From: Desulfobacterales bacterium
Lineage (GTDB): Bacteria; Desulfobacterota; Desulfobacteria; Desulfobacterales; SURF-7
NCBI GenBank assembly: GCA_018693105.1
Contig: JABHLN010000035.1
Coordinates: 1 to 33,810 of the forward strand
Direction of reading: 5' to 3'
DNA length: 33,810 nucleotides
A program made the position numbers and the translations under genes. A model generated the notes under the pieces. It saw nothing but the letters and a program-made list of their open reading frames with translations. It searched no databases and was not told the DNA's origin. This document shows positions 15,901 through 24,157 of the stretch, in pieces. How positions within the stretch are numbered: the stretch's first letter is position 1; the number at the start of each line of letters is the position of its first letter.

Positions 15901-18900
15901 TAAAGAATCCGGACTTTTTGTCGTTGAAGGTAATAGTAAAGCAGAACTGCTTCAAGGTCTTGATTTACTTTTGCAGCATATTAAAAAACATGCAGAAAAA
16001 GACACTAATATAGAATCAATGGCCCGCAGCTGGTACCAAAAAAACAGTCAGGATTACAAAAAAATACTGGCAGTATCAATTATTGCCGGAGACATAGTAA
16101 AACTTGGAAAATGGATTTCTGATGCAAAAGATACAGTCTCGAAAGACAATCCTATAAAACTAAACGGCCCTGACGGGATAAAATATTCGCCTGAACCTTT
16201 GGGCACATCAGGGGAAATAGCATTTATCTTTCCCGGCTCGGGAAATCATTATGTTGGAATGGGGAGAAGCATAGGAGTTGTATGGCCGGAAATCCTGAGA
16301 AAAATGGATGAGGAAACACTTCAGTTAAAAACCCAGCTAATTCCTCAATGCTATATTCCATGGGGGAATATTTGGGAAAATGGTTGGGAAAAAAATGCAC
16401 ACAATAAAATCATATCAAACCCTTTGCACATGATTTTCGGACAGGTTGCACATGGCGGAGTTATTTCAAATCTTGTGAGAAGTTTCTCAATAAAACCTTC
16501 TGCAGTTATCGGATACAGCCTCGGCGAATCTGCAGGTCTTTTTGCTCTCGAAGCCTGGCCTGAACGAGGCAACATGCTTGAAAGAATGAAAGCATCCAAC
16601 CTCTTCCACACAGAACTTACCGGTCCATGTAATGCAGCCAGAAAAGTGTGGAAAATACCACCTGATGAAGATGTTGAGTGGTATGTTGCCGCGGTAAACC
16701 GCTCTGCAAAAACAGTTAAAAAGGTAATAAAAAAAATTCCTGCCGCACATCTTCTTATTGTAAATACACCGGAAGAATGTGTAATAGGAGGAAGGAAAAA
16801 ACAGGTTCGGGCAGCGATCAAAATACTTGGGTGTGAATATGTTCCAATAGAAGGCGTGGTAACCGTCCATTGTGATGCAGCCGTACCTGCAAAGGAAGCA
16901 TACAAGGACCTTCATCTATTCCCCACAACCCAGCCTGGATTTATAAGGTTCTACAGCTGTTCACGCGAACGAACTTATGACCTTACAAGCGAAAATGCCG
17001 CATCATCAATACTTAATCAGGCATTGTTCGGTTTTGACTTTACCGCCACAATAAAGCAGGCATATAAAGATGGTATAAGATACTTTCTTGAAATGGGCCC
17101 CCACTCCTCATGCACAAGAATGATAAGCAGAACTCTTGAAGATGAACACCACATTGCTGTTTCAGCTTGCGCCCGTGGAGAAGAAGACTATCTCACTATA
17201 CTGAAGTTCCTTGGTTCACTGATCGCAGAACGTGTACCTGTAAATCTTGAAAAGCTTTATGGTGACAGCTCTTACCCGAAACAGCTGATAAACCCTGAAT
17301 TGGAATCAGGGTTGAAAAAAACAATAACATTATATTCAGGAGGAAAACTTTATTCTCCCCCCGGACCTCCTGAAACAAAAACTATGCAGCCTGACTTCGT
17401 ACCGGCAGCTCAGGTTAAAACTAACAAAATCCCGGAAACAATAGAAATAGAAAAAAATAATATAAATCTTGCTGAACTGCATCCTTCTTCCGAAATTTTT
17501 GTCCATATGGATGAAAGCATAAGTAAAACATACGAAGCTCATAAAGCCTTTCTTGATTTCTCAAACACAATATCAGAGACACTTGCAAAAACAATCGAAT
17601 TGCAAACAAAGCTTATAGAAACTGCAATATCAACAGGTAATGAAGAGGCTCTTTCAGGACTTGAACAGATAAAACAGAACACATCATTTACTCATGAACT
17701 TAAAGAAGAAAAAAACATAAAGCTTTCTCAGCAACAAGATATGCAAAGCCCTGCATTCTCCAGGGACTTATGCCTTGAGTTTGCAACAGGATCAGTGGCT
17801 AAGGTTCTGGGCCCGGAGTTTCTCCCGGTTGACTCATATAATGTCAGGGTACGTCTTCCGGATGAACCGCTCATGCTTGTGGACAGGATTATTTCCGTTG
17901 AAGGAGAAAAAGGCTCACTTGGCCCGGGGAAAATAGTTACAGAACATGATGTTCTTCCGGGAGCATGGTATCTGGATGGTGGACGTGCACCAGTTTGCAT
18001 TTCAGTTGAAGCCGGTCAGGCAGACCTTTTCCTTTGTTCCTATCTCGGCATTGATCTTATTGTAAAAGGTGAAAGAGCTTACAGGCTGCTTGACGCAAAG
18101 GTTGTTTTCCACAGGGATTTGCCCCGGCCAAACGATACCATACGTTATGAAATTAATATTGACAAATTTGTACGTCAGGGGGAAACTTTTCTTTTTTTCT
18201 TTAGATTTGAAGGGTTTATTGGAGATTCACATCTGATTACAATGACCGACGGCTGTGCAGGCTTTTTTACAAATGAGGAAGTTAAAAATTCAGGGGGGAT
18301 AATCCTAACTGAAGAAGAAAAGCTCCCTGAAAAAGGAAAAAGGATAAAAGACTGGCAAGACCTTGTCCCTTCTATGGTAAAATCTCTTGACGACAATGCC
18401 GTTAATGCTCTGAGAGAGGGTAATGCAGAAAATGCTTTTGGACAGGTGTTTAAAGGAGTCAGGCTTTCAGATTCCATAAAGCTGCCCGGCGGGCGAATGA
18501 AGCTTGTTGACAGAGTCCTTTCTATGAACCCTGAAGGCGGCCGTTACGGTCTTGGAATGATAGAAGCCGAGGCGGATATCCACGCTGAAGACTGGTTTCT
18601 CACCTGCCATTTTGTAGATGACATGGTTATGCCGGGTACACTAATGTATGAGTGTTGCGAACATACTCTTAGGATATTAACTCAATGCATGGGATGGGTC
18701 ACCGAAAAGAAAGATGTTTTTTATGAGCCGCTAATCGGGATTCAAAGCACCTTGAAATGCCGTGGCCCGGTAACACCTGATACACCGCATGTCATTTACA
18801 GGGTGGAGGTGAAGGAAATTGGATATTCGCCACAGCCATATGTTATAGCAGATGCTCATATGTATGCAGAGGAAAGGGAAATAGTGATGTTTCAAGACAT

Positions 18901-20179
18901 GTCCCTTCAAATAAACGGTATAACTCGGAGTGAAATTGAGTCGTTCTGGAAAAAAAGGAACAACGAATCAACTGAAGAAATAATTCCCATCCCCAAAAAG
19001 ACACTATTTGACCGAAACATGCTACTTGCATACTGTACAGGGAAACCATCCGAAGCATTTGGTGAACAGTATAAGATTTTTGACTATGACAGAATTATTG
19101 CCCGGCTTCCCGCCCCCCCTTATTTTTTCATTGACCGAATAACATATATTGAACCTATACCATGGGTACTTAAACCGGGAGGCTGGATTGAAGCTGAATA
19201 CAAGGTCCCTTCAAATGCATGGTATTTCAAGGCGGATAAGTCAATATCAATGCCGTTCTGCATCCTGCTTGAGATAGCTCTTCAGCCCTGCGGGTGGCTT
19301 GCTGCTTATGTCGGGTCTGCTCTTAGAAGTAAAAAAGACCTCAAGTTCAGAAATCTTGGTGGTAACGCAATACAATACAACGATATAATACCTGACATGG
19401 AAAACCCTGAAGAAACTACCCTTACAATGAGAACCCGCCTGACAAAAGTTTCTGAAGCGGGAAGTATTATCATTGAAGAGTTCGACTTGCAGGTCCTCTG
19501 CAACGAAAAAATTGTTTATGAAGGCGACACCTCTTTCGGTTTTTTTACTGCCGAAGCCCTTGCACGGCAAGTGGGAATACGAAATGCAGAGAAAAGTTCA
19601 TATATCCCTACACCTGAAGAACTTGAAAGAAGCAAATCATATCTATTTGAGGATGAAATACCATTAAAACCGGAGGATGCTGAAAATGACACCAGTATAT
19701 TTGATTATCTTGAAAAAGGTACAATCTCTTCTGCCGGGATGCCTGGAAAAGCGCTCAGGATGATAGATGAGGTTGAAATATTTGTTTCTGATGGAGGTCC
19801 TAATGGACTTGGATTTATTCGCGGTATGAAGATTGTTGACCCTGAAGAATGGTTCTTCAAGGCACACTTTTACCAGGATCCTGTTTGCCCGGGTTCCCTC
19901 GGTATTGAATCTTTCATACAGCTTGTAAAATATGCCGCCCTTGACAGGTGGGGACATCTTGCAAACAACAGCAGGTTCTCACTTGTTACAGGAGAAGAAC
20001 ACCACTGGATTTACCGTGGTCAGATAATTCCAAAAAATAATAAAGTCGAGGTTGACGTGGTCATAACAAAAATTATAGATGAGATTGAACCGACTATATT
20101 TGCTGAAGGGTACTTGAAAGTTGACGGAATTACTATATATAAGATGGAAAACTTTGGTATAAAATTGTTGAAAGTTTAA
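12926..20179 (+). CDS. PUFA/polyketide synthase subunit, KS-CLF-AT-DH-DH (PfaC-like)
   Basis: This 2417-residue megaenzyme has domains in the following order. KS (1 to about 460): Cys207 in LDAACSS, His341 in HGAGTPVGD, His381 in IGHLLTAAG, so it is active. A second KS (about 500-970) has Glu705 where the cysteine should be and Asn889 for the second histidine, so it is a chain-length-factor-like partner. AT (about 1095-1430): GYSLGES with Ser1198, and His1315. Then a helical linker (1440-1610). Two FabA-like double hotdogs follow: the first half of each lacks the histidine (1640-1790, 2055-2210), while the second halves keep HFVDDMVMPG (His1895) and HFYQDPVCPG (His2314). This is the PfaC layout with an AT inserted. 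No ACP, KR or ER is seen. In-frame stops at 12893 and 12896 and the KS motif at residue 6 fix the start, although no ribosome site is visible. It should build cis-unsaturated acyl chains with partners encoded elsewhere. Confidence 0.9.
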   Translation: MKKNIPIAIIGMSGIFPGAPNLNIFWNNIINEVESIIEIPKNRWIVDPEIVYSPDYSPDTACSKRAGLIDFEITPDIHNRDHGIDLDTDLVRGLDPLYHLVLETGAEALSECKLSPLDKSKTGVILAAIALPTDSSSLITRKFLSSVFEKKIFKSTPTENEESNHYERKSSISKNQSLASRVTSLPAAVLAKYLGLQGGSYTLDAACSSTLYAIKLACDELQYRRTDVMLAGGVSRPESLYTQVGFTQLKALSPTGRCAPFDKSADGLVVGEGAGMLVLKRLDDALRDSDKIMGIIKGVGLSNDIGGNLLAPDSEGQVRSMLAAYKGSGLSPHDIDLIECHGAGTPVGDRKELSSLRTLWGDSDWSAEQCAIGSVKSMIGHLLTAAGAAGMIKTILSLQHGVLPPSLNFSKPSESSPLIGSPFRVQTKACEWERRKKNQPFRAAVSAFGFGGINGHLILEEWFNEKGNQFYVPEKYKISEAGDLPAIKKESSDIFLPDTKLPIAVIGMDSVLGPIKTLYDFQKTILNGHSAFIKRPKNKWNGCDDTVSEYLDKNLHYGSFIEGISTYIGEFHIPPNEIPDMLPQHLLMLKVAAKAMEDAGLFDRNNKNRTDRPDMGVTIGMDFDMEATDYHFRWNLVNLINEWKKKYSLVIDDTRTNSWLESLKASYSPPLISSRTVGALGGIMASRIAKEFRLGGPGFIVSCEECSGLKALEIGVRSLQQNETNTFLVGAVDLPGDLRRIITSQEVKSYTDKDFTIPFDESADGTLPGEGAVALVLKRLDDALRDEDRIYSVVRGIGKSSGGNIRIDNNSEVSELINNYNVSLERSFGDADVSPESISYIETHGSGDPVDDHIESEAIHTFFEKHFDPKETISEDSIAIGSVKANIGNTGAVAGLASFVKTSLCLYQEIIPPLSNFTRPKNDKFIDKNVFHIPHFPHYWFRDRMDGVRRACVGSMTNDGNCMHVIVENFDYFTVPKTPKRVIRERKRPLGYKESGLFVVEGNSKAELLQGLDLLLQHIKKHAEKDTNIESMARSWYQKNSQDYKKILAVSIIAGDIVKLGKWISDAKDTVSKDNPIKLNGPDGIKYSPEPLGTSGEIAFIFPGSGNHYVGMGRSIGVVWPEILRKMDEETLQLKTQLIPQCYIPWGNIWENGWEKNAHNKIISNPLHMIFGQVAHGGVISNLVRSFSIKPSAVIGYSLGESAGLFALEAWPERGNMLERMKASNLFHTELTGPCNAARKVWKIPPDEDVEWYVAAVNRSAKTVKKVIKKIPAAHLLIVNTPEECVIGGRKKQVRAAIKILGCEYVPIEGVVTVHCDAAVPAKEAYKDLHLFPTTQPGFIRFYSCSRERTYDLTSENAASSILNQALFGFDFTATIKQAYKDGIRYFLEMGPHSSCTRMISRTLEDEHHIAVSACARGEEDYLTILKFLGSLIAERVPVNLEKLYGDSSYPKQLINPELESGLKKTITLYSGGKLYSPPGPPETKTMQPDFVPAAQVKTNKIPETIEIEKNNINLAELHPSSEIFVHMDESISKTYEAHKAFLDFSNTISETLAKTIELQTKLIETAISTGNEEALSGLEQIKQNTSFTHELKEEKNIKLSQQQDMQSPAFSRDLCLEFATGSVAKVLGPEFLPVDSYNVRVRLPDEPLMLVDRIISVEGEKGSLGPGKIVTEHDVLPGAWYLDGGRAPVCISVEAGQADLFLCSYLGIDLIVKGERAYRLLDAKVVFHRDLPRPNDTIRYEINIDKFVRQGETFLFFFRFEGFIGDSHLITMTDGCAGFFTNEEVKNSGGIILTEEEKLPEKGKRIKDWQDLVPSMVKSLDDNAVNALREGNAENAFGQVFKGVRLSDSIKLPGGRMKLVDRVLSMNPEGGRYGLGMIEAEADIHAEDWFLTCHFVDDMVMPGTLMYECCEHTLRILTQCMGWVTEKKDVFYEPLIGIQSTLKCRGPVTPDTPHVIYRVEVKEIGYSPQPYVIADAHMYAEEREIVMFQDMSLQINGITRSEIESFWKKRNNESTEEIIPIPKKTLFDRNMLLAYCTGKPSEAFGEQYKIFDYDRIIARLPAPPYFFIDRITYIEPIPWVLKPGGWIEAEYKVPSNAWYFKADKSISMPFCILLEIALQPCGWLAAYVGSALRSKKDLKFRNLGGNAIQYNDIIPDMENPEETTLTMRTRLTKVSEAGSIIIEEFDLQVLCNEKIVYEGDTSFGFFTAEALARQVGIRNAEKSSYIPTPEELERSKSYLFEDEIPLKPEDAENDTSIFDYLEKGTISSAGMPGKALRMIDEVEIFVSDGGPNGLGFIRGMKIVDPEEWFFKAHFYQDPVCPGSLGIESFIQLVKYAALDRWGHLANNSRFSLVTGEEHHWIYRGQIIPKNNKVEVDVVITKIIDEIEPTIFAEGYLKVDGITIYKMENFGIKLLKV

Positions 20180-20216
20180 AATACTTTATTAAGTCAAAAC
20201 AAAAGGTAAGACTTAA

Positions 20217-21257
20217 ATGCTCTATTCTAAGGTATACATAGATTCATTCGGTTATGAACTCGCACCAAATGTGGTTACATCTGCAGATATTGAAAAACGC
20301 CTGGAGCCTTTTTATGAAAAGCTTCATTTTAAAAAGGGCCAACTTGAATCACTTACAGGAATTTATGAACGAAGATTCTGGGACTATAAACACACCATGC
20401 ATGAAGGTGCTGTAAAAGCCGGCAATAAAGCAATTGAAGCATCAGAAATATCACCTGAAGATATTGGAATGGTAATATATGGCGGAGTATGCAGGGACAA
20501 CCTTGAACCTGCCACTGCATGTGCCGTGGCACACAAACTTGGTATTGGCCGGTGCGCTCAGATATATGACGTTTCAAATGCATGTCTTGGTGTTTTGAAC
20601 GGAATGATACAGACAGCAAACGCAATTGAACTCGGACATATTAAGGCGGGTCTTGTAGTATCATGCGAATCCTCACGCCAGATAATAGATTCAACAATAA
20701 AACGCCTTCTCGAACTAAAAGACATGGATACATTTAAAACTACCCTTGCAACCCTTACAGGAGGGTCAGGGGCTGTTGCTGTTCTTCTAACAGATCAATC
20801 CTTTTCAAACAGCGGACATCGTTTTCTTGGAGGTGTAATGAGAAATGCCACGGAACATTACAAACTTTGCCGATGGGGACCGGATACAGGAATGCCTGCA
20901 AGCGGTCTTCATGTCATGGAAACAGATTCCGTTGGAGTTTTGCAAAATGGTGTAGCACTTGCTATTGATACTTATAAAGATTTCAAAAAAGAATTATCAC
21001 TTACTCCCGACCAACCTGACAAAGTCATCTGCCATCAGGTAGGAGAAGCCCATCAGAATTCAATTCTTGATGCTATCGGAATCTCAAAGGAAAAGGATTT
21101 TATTACATACCCGTTCCTCGGTAACATTGGAACGGTATCACTTCCCATATCTGCAGCTATTGCAAATGAACGTGAATTTCTTATACCTGGCGACTTAGTA
21201 AGTTTTTTAGGAATAGGAAGCGGACTTAACTGTACGATGCTGGGGGTAAGATGGTAA
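20217..21257 (+). CDS. oleA: OleA, head-to-head acyl condensing enzyme (thiolase superfamily)
   Basis: OleA performs a non-decarboxylative Claisen condensation of two fatty acyl thioesters to a 2-alkyl-3-oxo acid, the first step of olefin biosynthesis. The 346-residue protein has Cys123 in DVSNACLG, His273 in ICHQVGEAH and Asn303 in FLGNIGT. The spacing fits Xanthomonas OleA (Cys143, His285, Asn315): His to Asn is 30 residues in both, and Glu97 lies 26 residues before the cysteine, as does the OleA-specific Glu117. That glutamate separates OleA from plain FabH. AAGGTAAG precedes the ATG. It begins 37 bases after the synthase gene and overlaps oleB by seven bases. The context suggests that it takes chains made by the upstream synthase. 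Confidence 0.95.
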   Translation: MLYSKVYIDSFGYELAPNVVTSADIEKRLEPFYEKLHFKKGQLESLTGIYERRFWDYKHTMHEGAVKAGNKAIEASEISPEDIGMVIYGGVCRDNLEPATACAVAHKLGIGRCAQIYDVSNACLGVLNGMIQTANAIELGHIKAGLVVSCESSRQIIDSTIKRLLELKDMDTFKTTLATLTGGSGAVAVLLTDQSFSNSGHRFLGGVMRNATEHYKLCRWGPDTGMPASGLHVMETDSVGVLQNGVALAIDTYKDFKKELSLTPDQPDKVICHQVGEAHQNSILDAIGISKEKDFITYPFLGNIGTVSLPISAAIANEREFLIPGDLVSFLGIGSGLNCTMLGVRW

Positions 21258-22183
21258 AACAGGATAAAATTATGAATAATGATAATCCGGTTGACATCTC
21301 ATCAATTAAGCATCTTTATCCCTTTGAATCGCGTTATTTGGAAATTAACGGCCTGAAATACCACTACCTGGATGAAGGTGAAGGAGAGCCTGTGGTGATG
21401 ATTCACGGGAATCCCACATGGTCGTTCTATTTCCGTGAACTTATCTCGGATCTTTCTTCGGAATATCGCACGATTGCAGTTGACCATATCGGTTGCGGGC
21501 TATCCGACAAACCACGACCCGACGTATACGACTACAGACTGGAAAACCGGGTAGATGACATCGAAAACCTCATTGATTCTCTTGATTTAAAGGAAAGGAT
21601 AACCCTGGTGCTTCATGATTGGGGAGGTATGATAGGAATGGCTTATGCTCTGAGACACCCTGAAAAAATAGCTCGCATAATAATTACAAATACTGCCGCT
21701 TTTTTTCCTCCGTCAGGAAATAAGATTCCATTTAGACTTTGGGTTATCAGAAATATATTGCCGTTTGCAACAATAGGCGTACTTGGATTTAATCTTTTTG
21801 CCGAAGCTGCATCGTTCATGTGTTCAAAAAAGGGGCTTAAAAAAGATGTAAAGAAAGGACTCAAAATTCCTTACAATAGCTGGAAAAATAGAATTGCAAC
21901 ACTGAAATTTGTACAGGATATACCCCTTACAGAAAAAGATCCAAGTTACAGTATAGTAAAATCAGTTGAAGAAAGTTTGCATACACTTTCAGATATTCCT
22001 AAGCTAATATGCTGGGGTATGCACGATTTTGTTTTTGACAGTTCATATCTGGCAGAATGGGAGCGTAGATTTCCTAATGCCGAAGTGCACAGATTCATAA
22101 ATGCCGGGCACTATGTACTCGAAGATGAACCTGATAAAATTGTCGCCCTGGCGAAGAACTTTTTAAAAAAACATCCTGTTTAA
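21251..22183 (+). CDS. oleB: OleB, beta-lactone decarboxylase (alpha/beta hydrolase)
   Basis: OleB removes CO2 from the cis-beta-lactone made by OleC to give the final cis olefin. The 310-residue protein looks like a haloalkane dehalogenase, as OleB does: oxyanion motif HGNPTWSFYF (52-61), nucleophile Asp123 followed by Trp124 in LHDWGG, acid candidate Asp259 in GMHDF, and His287 in NAGHYVLED. The start at 21251 overlaps the oleA stop (ATGGTAA). A second ATG at 21272, with AGGAT just upstream, would shorten the protein by seven residues and is also reasonable. The overlap makes translational coupling with oleA likely. Without its neighbours this gene would probably be called a dehalogenase; the ole context settles the function. 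Confidence 0.93.
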   Translation: MVKQDKIMNNDNPVDISSIKHLYPFESRYLEINGLKYHYLDEGEGEPVVMIHGNPTWSFYFRELISDLSSEYRTIAVDHIGCGLSDKPRPDVYDYRLENRVDDIENLIDSLDLKERITLVLHDWGGMIGMAYALRHPEKIARIIITNTAAFFPPSGNKIPFRLWVIRNILPFATIGVLGFNLFAEAASFMCSKKGLKKDVKKGLKIPYNSWKNRIATLKFVQDIPLTEKDPSYSIVKSVEESLHTLSDIPKLICWGMHDFVFDSSYLAEWERRFPNAEVHRFINAGHYVLEDEPDKIVALAKNFLKKHPV

Positions 22184-22294
22184 CCTAAAATTGCTAATAG
22201 AAAACGGGGAAAATATATTTAAGTAAATTATTCAATCCCGTAAATAATTTTATAACTGATCAGGATTTTGTAGAACTATCTATATAAATAAATT

Positions 22295-23989
22295 ATGGAA
22301 AATATAATCGAACAAAATAGCAACGAGAACCATAAAGACAAAATATATAATCTTGCATTATATCTGAGGAATATGGCTGATATGAAGCCATATAAAAAAG
22401 CTGTTGTTTACCCTTGCGGCCGTGACAAGAAAGGACGGGTTAAATATGTACACCTCACATTCCAACAGCTTGACAGGGAATCAGACCTTATTGCCCAGGG
22501 CCTAGAGGATTCAGGAATCAAACGTGGCACGAGAACAATATTGATGGTTAAGCCGGGTCTTGACTTTTTTTCAATAACATTTGCTTTGATCAAAACAGGT
22601 GCTGTGCCTGTCATGGTTGATCCTGGAATGGGTATAGGCAGGATGCTTAACTGTCTTAAAGAAGGCCGCCCGGAAGCTTTTATCGGTATCCCAAAGGCTC
22701 ATATATTAAGGACAATCTTTCCAAAATATTTCAAAACAGTAAAAACATATATTACTGTAGGCAAGCGATGGTTCTGGGGTGGGGCTACCTTGAAAGAGTT
22801 AACAAAAAAAGTATGGTACCCATACAAAATTGCCAAAACGCTTCACGATGAAACAGCAGCCATTATGTTTACTACCGGTAGCACGGGACCCGCCAAAGGA
22901 GTTGTCTATACCCACGGTACATTTGAAGCCCAGGTACGTCAGATACATTCTCACTTTGAAATAACAACGGATGAAATTGACCTGCCAACATTTCCTTTAT
23001 TTGCTATTTTTGATCCTGCTCTAGGTATAACCGCTGTAATTCCGGACATGGATCCCACAAAACCAGCACTCGTTAACCCTGAAAAAATTATTGGTGCTAT
23101 CACGGATCATGGTGTAACCAACATGTTTGCATCACCAGCACTTTTGAACAGGGTCGGCCGTTACGGTATGGACAAGGGTATACGACTACCTTCATTAAAA
23201 AGAGTTATATCTGCAGGAGCACCGGTATTGCCCGCCAATATAAAACAATTCAATACCATGCTTTCTGTAGAAGCTGAAATACACACGCCATACGGCGCGA
23301 CAGAAGCCTTTCCCATCATATCAATTAAAAGTAGTGAGATTCTTTCTGAAACGTACAAATTGAGCGAAAAAGGCTTTGGGACATGTATAGGTGTTCCAAT
23401 AAACGACTACGATGTAAGGCTTATAGAAATAACAGATGATCCGATTGAAATCTGGTCTGATGATCTTTTAGTTAAACAGGGGGAAATTGGTGAGATAACA
23501 GTAAAAGGCGAGCTTGTAACTAAAAAATATTTCAGCAGATCAGATGCTGATTCCCACGCAAAAGTTAAAGATGGTGATACTGTATGGCACAGAATGGGAG
23601 ATCTGGGATGGATGGATAAAAACGGCAGAATATGGTTTTGCGGTAGAAAAAATCATCGTGTAATAATCTCTGCAAATAATACCGCATATACCGTCCCCTG
23701 TGAAGCCATATTCAACAACCACCCGGGAGTATTGAGAAGCGCCCTGGTCGGCATTGGGCCGCCGGGAAATCAGAAACCTGTTATCTGTATTGAACGTAAT
23801 GCTGAGAACAAAATAAGCAAAAAAAAGCTGGGAAAAGAACTTGTTGAGATTGCAGGACAACACATGATAACAAAAAGCATTGAAACTATATTGTTTCCAG
23901 GGACCTTCCCGGTAGATATCAGGCATAACTCAAAGATATTCCGTGAAAAACTGGCTGTATGGGCAACAAAAAAAATAAAAGACCAGTAA
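22295..23989 (+). CDS. oleC: OleC, beta-lactone synthetase (AMP-forming ligase superfamily)
   Basis: OleC uses ATP to activate the 2-alkyl-3-hydroxy acid from OleD and closes it to a beta-lactone. The 564-residue protein has the adenylate-forming fold: the nucleotide loop FTTGSTGPAKG (192-202), YGATE (333-337), MGDLGW with Asp436, FCGRKNHR (448-455) near the hinge, and the catalytic lysine candidate Lys547 in RHNSKIFREKL. No phosphopantetheine domain follows. It lies 111 bases after oleB, a longer gap than elsewhere in the set, and the start codon has no clear ribosome binding site, so a separate promoter or a slightly different start is possible. It is followed by a repeat element before oleD. 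Confidence 0.92.
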   Translation: MENIIEQNSNENHKDKIYNLALYLRNMADMKPYKKAVVYPCGRDKKGRVKYVHLTFQQLDRESDLIAQGLEDSGIKRGTRTILMVKPGLDFFSITFALIKTGAVPVMVDPGMGIGRMLNCLKEGRPEAFIGIPKAHILRTIFPKYFKTVKTYITVGKRWFWGGATLKELTKKVWYPYKIAKTLHDETAAIMFTTGSTGPAKGVVYTHGTFEAQVRQIHSHFEITTDEIDLPTFPLFAIFDPALGITAVIPDMDPTKPALVNPEKIIGAITDHGVTNMFASPALLNRVGRYGMDKGIRLPSLKRVISAGAPVLPANIKQFNTMLSVEAEIHTPYGATEAFPIISIKSSEILSETYKLSEKGFGTCIGVPINDYDVRLIEITDDPIEIWSDDLLVKQGEIGEITVKGELVTKKYFSRSDADSHAKVKDGDTVWHRMGDLGWMDKNGRIWFCGRKNHRVIISANNTAYTVPCEAIFNNHPGVLRSALVGIGPPGNQKPVICIERNAENKISKKKLGKELVEIAGQHMITKSIETILFPGTFPVDIRHNSKIFREKLAVWATKKIKDQ

Positions 23990-23993
23990 AGTA

Positions 23994-24150
23994 TTGATGA
24001 ACTCTTAAAAACTATAATCGATGGCTAAGTAAAAATCTTCATATACAAGGCATCGTGTTTGGCCAGGCGTGAAGGCATACATGTAGTATGTCGAACGTCT
24101 GGCCAAACGCTATAACGCAGTAGATGGAGACTTTTTACGACGTCATTAAA
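23994..24150. repeat. Dispersed intergenic inverted-repeat element, copy B, between oleC and oleD
   Basis: The left end TTGATGAACTCTTAAAAACT (from 23994) is a decayed form of the repeat's left arm. The right end GACTTTTTACGACGTCATTA (24129-24148) differs from the intact right end at 31331 by one base over its 20 positions. The core 24022-24123 matches copy A at 10074-10173. Inside, TTTGGCCAGGCGT (24058-24070) pairs with ACGTCTGGCCAAA (24095-24107) with one G-T pair, and CATAC/GTATG forms the inner stem. The element starts four bases after the oleC stop and ends about seven bases before the oleD ATG, so it fills the whole gap. Confidence 0.8.
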
Positions 24151-24157
24151 TATTATC

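Noticed and set aside
16351-16905. 184-residue antisense frame inside the synthase AT region.
   Set aside because: The sense strand encodes a continuous, motif-bearing AT domain; the antisense frame has no recognisable motif or ribosome site.
21251-22183. Haloalkane dehalogenase as the function of the alpha/beta hydrolase.
   Set aside because: The motifs fit both, but the position between oleA and oleC and the oleA overlap make OleB far more likely.
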